This document shows positions 20,418-26,333 of a DNA stretch of 26,333 nucleotides, one piece after another. Positions within the stretch are counted from its first letter, which is position 1; every line of letters starts with the position of its first letter. A program made the position numbers and the translations under genes. Source of the stretch: a virus; the IMG/VR virus record IMGVR_UViG_3300022594_000025, positions 1 through 26,333 of that record, one strand, 5' to 3'. The notes beneath the pieces were generated by a model. The model ran no database searches. It had not been told where the DNA came from and saw only the letters and a list, made by a program, of their open reading frames with translations.

Positions 20418-20674
20418 TAGTTGGCTCCGTAAACTTTGTAGGGGTCAACAACAGGTGCATCGGTGGCAGCGGCGTAGGTAACAGGAATCACGTTAGCGAT
20501 TACTGGTGCCTCTTTAACTCCACGGGCAGTGTTGCTCTCAACGCCACGGTTGGCAGGGCCAGTCGTTTCAGTTGAGGTGACGGGGGTGGGGATGATTCCA
20601 GTGTCGATACTGTTAGCAGCAGTGCTATGCAGGTCGTACTCTGAAACCTGTGCGAAGTTCTTGCGTGATTCCAT
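20417..20674 (-). CDS. Hypothetical virion-region protein, 85 aa
   Basis: ATG 20674 overlaps the preceding stop (TAATG); the longer frame to 20713 runs into that gene. Low complexity, Thr/Val/Pro/Ala rich, with no cysteine and few charges, suggesting an extended or disordered virion protein. Not recognised. Confidence 0.6.
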   Translation of the reverse strand: MESRKNFAQVSEYDLHSTAANSIDTGIIPTPVTSTETTGPANRGVESNTARGVKEAPVIANVIPVTYAAATDAPVVDPYKVYGAN

Positions 20675-20853
20675 TATTTCCACAGTCCATCTGTCATGTC
20701 GCAGCAGCCGCAATAGCAGGGGTCAGATACTTCGCCCTTAACAGCCTTTGCATCGTTTTGAGCGGCACGAGCCGCACGGTTAGGTAGTGGTGAGCCGGGA
20801 GCATCTGCTGTTTCTGGCCCACGAATAAGTCCAAGTCCGGTAGGTATAGTCAT
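20674..20853 (-). CDS. Small cysteine-tipped hypothetical protein, 59 aa
   Basis: Found between overlapping frames: ATG 20853, TAATG overlap with the next gene. The N-terminal two thirds is flexible (Gly/Pro/Ala), and the end holds CYCGCC, four cysteines in six residues, followed by DMTDGLWK. Such a cluster could bind metal or form disulfides. It lies in the head-gene cluster. Function unknown. Confidence 0.55.
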   Translation of the reverse strand: MTIPTGLGLIRGPETADAPGSPLPNRAARAAQNDAKAVKGEVSDPCYCGCCDMTDGLWK

Positions 20854-20862
20854 GTCGCTTCT

Positions 20863-21018
20863 TTAGTTGGGTAATTCTTCTGAGGTGTGTTGGGCTTGTC
20901 GGGAGACAGCACGCCCATCCTTGTCTGTTAGACCGCCACAGATGAGACACATAATCTCGTCTATGCCAGCCTGAATGTCCATGCTTCCGCAGTGAACACA
21001 TTGACGAGGCCAAGGCAT
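20863..21018 (-). CDS. Small zinc-ribbon protein, 51 aa
   Basis: Two knuckles, CVHC (residues 7-10) and CLIC (24-27), separated by 13 residues form a complete four-cysteine zinc ribbon, followed by a polar tail. It lies just after the major capsid gene. Other frames over this stretch look like shadows. Function unknown; zinc ribbons in late operons may be transcription or assembly factors. Confidence 0.65.
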   Translation of the reverse strand: MPWPRQCVHCGSMDIQAGIDEIMCLICGGLTDKDGRAVSRQAQHTSEELPN

Positions 21019-21045
21019 GCTGTCTCCGTTCAAGCCGCCAGCAGA

Positions 21046-22359
21046 CTAAGCCGCTGGGAGGGTAACCGAAGCGGAACCGAGGGTACCGGTGCTGAGGCTG
21101 CTTGCAACCGTGAACGTGTTGTTCGCAGTGTTGACAGCCGTAACAACGTAGGTACCGTTGATTGCCGAGGTGGTAGCACCTGAAATAACAACGGTGTTGT
21201 CCGTTGCGATTCCAGGAGCCGCTGAGGCAGTGAAGGTTGCGAAGCCGGTTGATGGGCTGTTGAACGCAACGCTGCTCAGTGACGTGGTTACTGCTGCACC
21301 TTCGCCAGTGTCGACACCAGGGTTGAAGTTGGTTCCGATGTCTCCACCCAAGAGTGAAGTGGACTCAATACGGATGACCGAAGCCTGACGGAATACACCG
21401 TAAGCACCGAGCCAGTACCAACCCATTGGTACGTAACGGCGGAGGCGGTCGGTGATAGGACCTGGAACAACGTGAGGGAACGCACCGTTGCCATCGACCA
21501 TCGAGTGAGTCTTGGCAAGAGCCTGACGGCCCATGATGATGGTTCCGTAAACGTTGGCCGAGGAAGCACCAGCGCCAGCGTAAACAGGAGCACGTGGGGT
21601 TTCAATCCAACGAACGCCCTCAAATGCGCCGAGTTCACCGGTCCAGATTTCACCTGGCTGAGCGTAAACGTGAGGAGCACGCCATCCCTGGGTGTTGGAA
21701 GAACCAACAATTTCACCCTGGAGGTCAGCAACAAGGTCTGGGTGGATGAATCCAATGTAGTAACCACCGAAGGTAGGTACGTTCATTGCACGCAAACGAG
21801 CACGAGCAACACGGATGTCCAAAGCGGAAATCGTGTTACCAGTTCCTGATACACCGTTAGCAAGTCCAGAACGGCTTGTGACTGAGGACTGCAACGTGGT
21901 TGCACCCAAGCCCGAAGCGTACTGTACGTTGGTACCGCTGTCGAGAGCAGCACGAGCAATCGTGTCGATTGAAACACCAGCGTTGTAACCAACTACGTTG
22001 GCAACGATTGGGTCAATGTCCACGAATGAGGTACCACGCAACTTAGCGGTGGTGAGGACAGCGTTACCGTATTCAGCAAGGGTCAGGGTAACCTGGCTGT
22101 CTGAAAGAGCAACAGTGTTAACATCGATTTGCTCTGACAAAGCCGAAGAGGCGATTGGCAAGTCGTTTACGATGGTGAAGGCTACAGAAGCACCTGGCAT
22201 GCTCTGAGCGGTTGGCTGTACGTCAGCGGCTTGGTCGAAGTACAACTCAGGGCGCAGGGCGAAGTACGCCATGCGGTCATAAGCAGCCTTTGAGAAGTCA
22301 ACAGTCGTTTGGCCCGTGTAGGCATCGGTGCCTAGGGTATTTCCAAATTCGTTAGCCAT
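21046..22359 (-). CDS. Major capsid protein, N4-gp56 family, with Ig-like C-terminus
   Basis: 437 aa. The N-terminal pattern (YDRMAYFALRPELYFDQAA, FTIVNDLPIASSALSEQIDV, LTLAEYGNAVLTTAKL) matches the N4-gp56 type of HK97-fold capsid protein. The final ~80 residues (358-437) form an additional beta domain with VVISG...NGTYVVTAV...NTFTV, an Ig-like pattern, probably displayed on the capsid surface. It follows the scaffold gene with a 33-nt gap, the usual head-gene order. Confidence 0.9.
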   Translation of the reverse strand: MANEFGNTLGTDAYTGQTTVDFSKAAYDRMAYFALRPELYFDQAADVQPTAQSMPGASVAFTIVNDLPIASSALSEQIDVNTVALSDSQVTLTLAEYGNAVLTTAKLRGTSFVDIDPIVANVVGYNAGVSIDTIARAALDSGTNVQYASGLGATTLQSSVTSRSGLANGVSGTGNTISALDIRVARARLRAMNVPTFGGYYIGFIHPDLVADLQGEIVGSSNTQGWRAPHVYAQPGEIWTGELGAFEGVRWIETPRAPVYAGAGASSANVYGTIIMGRQALAKTHSMVDGNGAFPHVVPGPITDRLRRYVPMGWYWLGAYGVFRQASVIRIESTSLLGGDIGTNFNPGVDTGEGAAVTTSLSSVAFNSPSTGFATFTASAAPGIATDNTVVISGATTSAINGTYVVTAVNTANNTFTVASSLSTGTLGSASVTLPAA

Positions 22360-22392
22360 TTTGGCAAACTCTACTTTCTAATGTTAAAAGGT

Positions 22393-22881
22393 TTAGAACG
22401 CACCACGGGAGGACCACATGCCAACTTTTTGGCCTAGTCCACCTTGAACGACCTTCATAACATCTTCCGGGGTAGATGCCTCTGCGAGGGCGGCTAGTAC
22501 TTCCTGGGAAGGGTCTGGCATTGCGCCAGTACTTCCAATGGTTGCACCTTGCGCCCGGCGTTGGGCTTCCAACTCAGAATCGTACGAAATCTCTTCTTGA
22601 ACTGCCTGTTGCGCTGGCTGCAAAACACCGTACTTCTCGGCTTCGGCACGAATGGCATCTAGTGATGCTTCGCCCTCGTAAGCCTTACGGAATAATGCGC
22701 CTGCTCCAGACTCAGGAATCCCAGCCTTTGCGAAGAATGTTTCACGCCTTTCAAGTTCCACTTGGGCCTTGAGCGTTTCTAATTCTTTGCGTGCCTTCTC
22801 CGCCTCCCGCAGTTGCCTACGGATATTGGGGTCTAGCGGTTGGTTTTCTTGCTCGTCTTCAAAGTCATCTTCGTAAGTCAT
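22393..22881 (-). CDS. Capsid scaffolding protein
   Basis: 162 aa. I chose ATG 22881, with GGAG ahead, over 22911. The protein is acidic at the start (YEDDFEDEQENQPLDP), then a long charged coiled coil (REAEKARKELETLKAQVELERRE), then a flexible Gln/Ala segment and a helical C-terminus that would bind the capsid protein. This profile and its place just upstream of the major capsid gene are those of phage scaffold proteins. Confidence 0.85.
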   Translation of the reverse strand: MTYEDDFEDEQENQPLDPNIRRQLREAEKARKELETLKAQVELERRETFFAKAGIPESGAGALFRKAYEGEASLDAIRAEAEKYGVLQPAQQAVQEEISYDSELEAQRRAQGATIGSTGAMPDPSQEVLAALAEASTPEDVMKVVQGGLGQKVGMWSSRGAF

Positions 22882-23029
22882 GTTGGTCGCTCCTTGTCGT
22901 ACGCACTTCACCAGAGGTTAATGAAGCGGATAATTTTTCAGAACTTGTACGCACCCTAAGTCGTTCATTCCCAAGGCGGGGTAATTGGACAGCACGCCCG
23001 TGCGCTACCGGGGCCAAACAACTACTGAA
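22882..23029 (-). promoter_or_regulatory. ~150-nt structured leader of the scaffold/capsid unit
   Basis: Non-coding between the -10 at 23030-23035 and the scaffold ATG. In the leftward RNA it has a GC-rich hairpin (GCACG/CGTGC around 22991-23002) and CCCG/CGGG and CCAA/TTGG complementary pairs. There are also two copies of GTACGCAC (22899-22906 and 22948-22955). It looks like a structured 5' UTR; a complete tRNA or known riboswitch is not recognisable. A ribosome site (GGAG) precedes 22881. Confidence 0.45.
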
Positions 23030-23058
23030 ATTGTATCATTTGCATAGAAGGATGTTAC
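23030..23058 (-). promoter_or_regulatory. Promoter candidate for scaffold/capsid
   Basis: On the leftward strand, -35-like GTAACA (23053-23058, four of six), a 17-bp spacer and -10 TACAAT (23030-23035, five of six). It lies just beyond the end of the 498-aa virion gene, ideally placed to boost capsid and scaffold expression above the upstream structural genes. Confidence 0.55.
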
Positions 23059-23059
23059 G

Positions 23060-24556
23060 CTACTGCTTAGCAGAGCCCAATCCAGTCACGCCCTTAGCAG
23101 TCTCAGCGTAGCCACCACCCTTTTCAAATGGGGCTACACGGGCCTGTTCAGCACGCATTACGGCAGCCTGGGCCTGAACCTGGCTAGTTCCCTGGAATCC
23201 TGCGACCTGAGAACCAATCATGGTATTCACGTCAAGCGGGGTTCCCTGAGCACCAGGGGTAACGCCCATCAACTGAGAGTCCTTGGAGGCTGAAAGCAAG
23301 GCATTGTTAATGCTGGACATTGACTGTGAGCCGTAGGCTGAGCCAGCCCCTAGGTTCACACGGTCTGCCAATTCACGAGCACCCGACTGGCTTAGGCCAT
23401 TTAGGCCAACGCCCTGGGCATATCCAGCAATAGTTGCGGCTGCAACATTCTGCTCAACGGTGTTCAGGCTACGAGCCTGGCCTGTGGCGGTTGCCTTGCC
23501 AAAGCCCTGGCTGATTGAGCCTGGGTCTAGGAAGTAGGCGGCTAGGTCTTGGGTGTTGATACCGTACTGAGACAGCATGGTCTTGGTATTGGCATCGGCG
23601 TTTACAGCCGCCAGGTAGCCCTTGGTGACCCGCTCCTGGAACTCTGAGGCGGATACGTTGTTCTGAACTAGGTCCGAAATCATAGTCTTGGTCAGGGTTC
23701 CGGCTGGCAAGTACTGACCGGCTACGCCCTGGACAGTAGAAACGTACTGTTGGTACTGAGCCTCGGTCATGTGCTCGTCTAGGGTGCCTTTTGTGTTTCG
23801 CTCTACCAAGCCTGGGAAAGCCTCCTGATATGGTGACTTTCCGGTAGCAGGGTTAACATAAGAACGAACCTGGTCGAGTAGGGCATCCTGGTTAACCAGT
23901 TGGCCTGAAGTGTTGGTAACTAGACCCTTAACAAAAGAGTCCATCTGCGAACTGTCAATACCCCAATTCATCAGGGTGTTCTTTACGTTGTCGTAAGCGT
24001 TGGCCTGGGCTTGGCGTGATGCTGAGTAGTCGGCCAATTCCTTGCCCTGTGCAACGGCAATAGGAACGCTGGAGTAATTTGCCTTTGGGTCAATGGAGGT
24101 GAAGTTACCGCCAGTTGAAATAAGGTTAGAATACAACGTGCTAACGGCAGGCCCAAAGTCTTTAGCGTTTGGATTGGGTGGCAACCCATATTTATTAGAT
24201 ATAACGCTATACGCATTAGGCAACGTGCTAAACAATGCTCGCATTGCATCTTGCAACTTTGCATTGCTTGTAGGTGCGCCACCAGCAAATTTACCGTGGT
24301 TAATCGCTACTTGTAGAGACTTGTTAGCAAGGAATCCAGCATCGTGGGCGTTCAGACCCCAGCCTAAAAGGGTGGTTACATTTGGAAATATAAATGACGG
24401 GATTGTTCCAACACTACCGGTAAGGGGGTTGAACCCAACGGCCCCGCCACCTGCTTTTGGTGGCGTTGGCTTTGAAGTTTTTTTAGGGGTTACGTTAGAA
24501 CCCCTAGACGTACTTGTGGTAGTAGTCGGGCTTGTTCCTGTTCCTGCTGTTGCCAT
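23060..24556 (-). CDS. Large internal virion/ejection-type protein, 498 aa
   Basis: The N-terminal 40 residues are low-complexity Thr/Ser/Lys/Pro (flexible). The remainder is mainly helical with Ala/Gln-rich stretches (YQQYVSTVQGVAGQYL, NVAAATIAGYAQGVG). There are no enzymatic motifs. Length, composition and location before the scaffold match internal or ejection proteins of short-tailed phages; the name is by context. Its ATG overlaps the upstream stop (TAATG). Confidence 0.6.
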   Translation of the reverse strand: MATAGTGTSPTTTTSTSRGSNVTPKKTSKPTPPKAGGGAVGFNPLTGSVGTIPSFIFPNVTTLLGWGLNAHDAGFLANKSLQVAINHGKFAGGAPTSNAKLQDAMRALFSTLPNAYSVISNKYGLPPNPNAKDFGPAVSTLYSNLISTGGNFTSIDPKANYSSVPIAVAQGKELADYSASRQAQANAYDNVKNTLMNWGIDSSQMDSFVKGLVTNTSGQLVNQDALLDQVRSYVNPATGKSPYQEAFPGLVERNTKGTLDEHMTEAQYQQYVSTVQGVAGQYLPAGTLTKTMISDLVQNNVSASEFQERVTKGYLAAVNADANTKTMLSQYGINTQDLAAYFLDPGSISQGFGKATATGQARSLNTVEQNVAAATIAGYAQGVGLNGLSQSGARELADRVNLGAGSAYGSQSMSSINNALLSASKDSQLMGVTPGAQGTPLDVNTMIGSQVAGFQGTSQVQAQAAVMRAEQARVAPFEKGGGYAETAKGVTGLGSAKQ

Positions 24557-25212
24557 TAGCGGTTGCCTCCTGATGGTGGTTGTGAGAAGCCCTTGTTAAT
24601 TGCTTCAATGATTTGGTTGGCGGTTTCGTGTGCGGCTGGCGTGTAGGCGTAGCCAAAATTATCGTGGCTAATAATGTGCTGCTTCCACTGCTGTAGGCTC
24701 ATAGGCGCTGGGCGCTCTGTAGCGGGGTCTACGCCACCGGTGAGGGCCATAGCGGATTTAGGGTCAGCCACAAAGTCAGGCTCAAACTGGTCACCTAGCA
24801 TTTGCTTGCCTACCTGACGGTAAGGCTCTACCAGGTGGGCTGTGGGGATACCAGCAGCAATCTGCTTGGCAAACGTAGGGTACAAACCCTGGGCTGTGCT
24901 CTTGATGTATTCCTGGAACGCCTGCAACTTGGCTTCATCCATACCCTGAGTAATGGACTTTATTGAGCCCTCGCTCATTGGCACTAAGTGTAGGTCAGCA
25001 AAGTCCTTGGCTTGCTGGGCTAACTGAGCAGAGTTACCCTCGGCCTTTGGCTTCTTTCCAGAGGGAGCAGGCTTTTTAGCGGGGGAAGGTTTCTTAGCAG
25101 GGGCGGGTTGCAGGCCGCTTAATTCGCCACTTGAGATAGTGCCATTCAAGTTTTTAAACGTATCAATAACGGGCATCTTGCCGTCTGGTGCTGGTAGAGG
25201 TATATTTGCCAT
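24556..25212 (-). CDS. Internal virion protein candidate, 218 aa
   Basis: N-terminal third is a Pro/Lys/Ala-rich flexible segment (APAKKPSPAKKPAPSGKKPK), then a helical domain (AQLAQQAKDFADLH, LQAFQEYIKSTAQGL) and a basic end. The basic linker could bind DNA. It is coupled to the next gene by TAATG and follows the large partial gene by 8 nt. Probably packaged in the virion with the neighbours; family not recognised. Confidence 0.6.
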   Translation of the reverse strand: MANIPLPAPDGKMPVIDTFKNLNGTISSGELSGLQPAPAKKPSPAKKPAPSGKKPKAEGNSAQLAQQAKDFADLHLVPMSEGSIKSITQGMDEAKLQAFQEYIKSTAQGLYPTFAKQIAAGIPTAHLVEPYRQVGKQMLGDQFEPDFVADPKSAMALTGGVDPATERPAPMSLQQWKQHIISHDNFGYAYTPAAHETANQIIEAINKGFSQPPSGGNR

Positions 25213-25220
25213 AATTATCC

Positions 25221-26333
25221 TTACTGACTAGGCATCTTTTGTAGAGCCGAAGTGATGAAAAACGATTGACCTGCGTAGTACGGGTTGTTAGCAATCTGAG
25301 TGCAATAGTCGTACCATGCATTGTACAAGCCGTTGTAAGCCTGAGAGTTTCCTGCTGTGCGGTATTCCGACAGCACGGTGTTGGTCTTCTGATACTCGTC
25401 AACCAACTGAGCAAACTTAGCCCTTTCACCTGGGGCAAATGGGTCGTGCTGCTTGTCGTTAAGTAACTGCTGCATCTCGGTAATGGTCTGCGAAGCAGCG
25501 TTCTTCTTAGCGGCACCAGAGAACTGCTCGTACCAAATGGGGTTGGAATTGTCACCGTACATCTTGGCAGCGTACTTAAGTTCTTTGCTAGCCGTGTAAG
25601 TCAAGTCCTTAACAGTGGTGGTTGTGCCGTCTGCGTTTTGGATTGTCTTAGTCTGAACGTTGTTAGGGTCGGCCATAAGGGATGGCTTAAGGTAATTGTA
25701 ATAGTAGTCATCACCCGTGGCAACCAACAGACCCGATAGGTAATCAGCCGGGGCTTGTCGCTTACGCAATCCCATAGACAGTTCTAACTGGTACGCCTGT
25801 GGCGAGTATTGACCCGAACGCTGCATTAAAAACGCCGCTGCGTATGGGTACTTCTCGACTAATCCGGGGTCACCCTCGAGCAATTTAAGTGCCGAGGTTG
25901 TCTCTGGATATGAGGTGTACTGGCTCTGTGTGTGAGCCGTAAGGTCGTAAATGTTGTTCGGGTATTCCTTAGCAAACTTATCTGCCGCAGCGATAAAGGT
26001 GTAGGGCTTACCGGTGCTTGGGTCGGTCTGGTTCATAATGTTGTTAAACTCAGGAACCCTGCTAAACCGTGCGTTAAGCGACAAAGCCATAGGGCTAAAG
26101 AAGTTAAGCACCGACTTAACCGTAAGCATAAGCATTGTGGATGCCTTAGCCTGGTCCAAGAAACGCTGCTTATTTAATGGGTCATTAAAGAACTCACTTA
26201 CCTTTTGGTCAGCAAGACCGCTAATAGTTAGTTCTTTCTGAGCCTTGGTCATGCCAGACCAGTCATACTCGTTGGCAATCTGCTTGCGGTACTCTGCACG
26301 CATGTTGTCTTCCCAGACAGTCTTATCTTTAGG
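25221..26333 (-). CDS. Large internal virion protein, 5' end outside the window
   Basis: The frame stays open to the window edge beyond the ATG at 26303, so the N-terminus is missing; at least 370 residues are present. The visible part is helical, with a hydrophobic stretch (about 26100-26160: ASTMLMLTVKSVLNFFSP) that could insert into a membrane. It also has aromatic-rich helical segments. It looks like the C-terminal part of a large ejection-type protein. No enzymatic motif is visible. Confidence 0.65.
   Translation of the reverse strand, partial: PKDKTVWEDNMRAEYRKQIANEYDWSGMTKAQKELTISGLADQKVSEFFNDPLNKQRFLDQAKASTMLMLTVKSVLNFFSPMALSLNARFSRVPEFNNIMNQTDPSTGKPYTFIAAADKFAKEYPNNIYDLTAHTQSQYTSYPETTSALKLLEGDPGLVEKYPYAAAFLMQRSGQYSPQAYQLELSMGLRKRQAPADYLSGLLVATGDDYYYNYLKPSLMADPNNVQTKTIQNADGTTTTVKDLTYTASKELKYAAKMYGDNSNPIWYEQFSGAAKKNAASQTITEMQQLLNDKQHDPFAPGERAKFAQLVDEYQKTNTVLSEYRTAGNSQAYNGLYNAWYDYCTQIANNPYYAGQSFFITSALQKMPSQ

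Noticed and set aside
20780-21013. Leftward 77-aa ORF after the capsid gene
   Set aside because: It is a shadow of the zinc-ribbon and cysteine-tipped genes in another frame; their four-cysteine patterns are more convincing.
22975-23015. Possible tRNA half on either strand
   Set aside because: D-arm-like and anticodon-arm-like pieces exist, but the loop is 8 nt, no T-arm follows, and the acceptor arm cannot be paired.
24093-24599. Rightward 168-aa ORF over the internal virion protein
   Set aside because: Opposite to a long coherent leftward gene, without a ribosome site or operon context.

Overview
The window is part of a tailed bacteriophage genome whose host is most likely an actinobacterium. 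The host signal comes from a WhiB-type iron-sulfur regulator (a family confined to Actinobacteria and their phages), a small Rpf-like transglycosylase domain, and an atypical HGT...C-x2-C tail on the WhiB protein that I associate with actinophages. Base composition is roughly balanced, genes are tightly packed with many 1-4 nt stop/start overlaps, and I see no integrase, insertion sequence, tRNA or CRISPR array.

Layout. (1) 1-2746, rightward: twelve very small genes of unknown function in four blocks. Three of the blocks are preceded by leaders of about 105-110 nt carrying phased 11-bp iterons and/or strong hairpins. (2) 2743-10513, leftward: regulation, replication, recombination and nucleotide functions. 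Recognisable members are a WhiB-like regulator, SSB, a Hjc-like PD-(D/E)XK nuclease, a replication-initiator-like protein, a DUF1599-like protein, an Rpf-like domain, a proteasome/HslV-like Ntn hydrolase, an ERF annealing protein, a Cas4/RecB-like nuclease and a metallophosphoesterase. Between them sit many small zinc-ribbon or membrane proteins. A near-consensus sigma-70-type promoter (9655-9683) drives the block from the Cas4-like gene leftward. (3) 10558-12214, leftward: lysis cassette with a permuted NlpC/P60 peptidase, two membrane proteins (holin candidates) and an NlpC/P60 endolysin. (4) 12227-26333, leftward: virion genes. In transcription order these are large internal/ejection-type proteins (the first truncated by the window edge), scaffold, an N4-gp56-type major capsid protein, a set of small head-region genes, a collagen-repeat tail fibre, a neck/adaptor candidate, a 786-residue tail protein and a second fibre. 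The capsid family and the adaptor plus ~790-residue tail protein pair suggest a short-tailed (podovirus-like) virion. This is inference: no tape measure, sheath or portal is visible here.

How it fits together: the left arm looks like early host-takeover genes under leader-RNA or operator control. The leftward middle block supplies recombination-dependent replication (SSB, ERF, Cas4-like nuclease, Hjc-like nuclease). The right part is the late region, with its own promoter and a ~150-nt structured leader ahead of scaffold and capsid. The points most worth following are the phased iterons and paired hairpin leaders in the left arm, the proteasome-like hydrolase, the ACAC/GTGT operator-like repeats, and the hairpin that would sequester the metallophosphoesterase start site.
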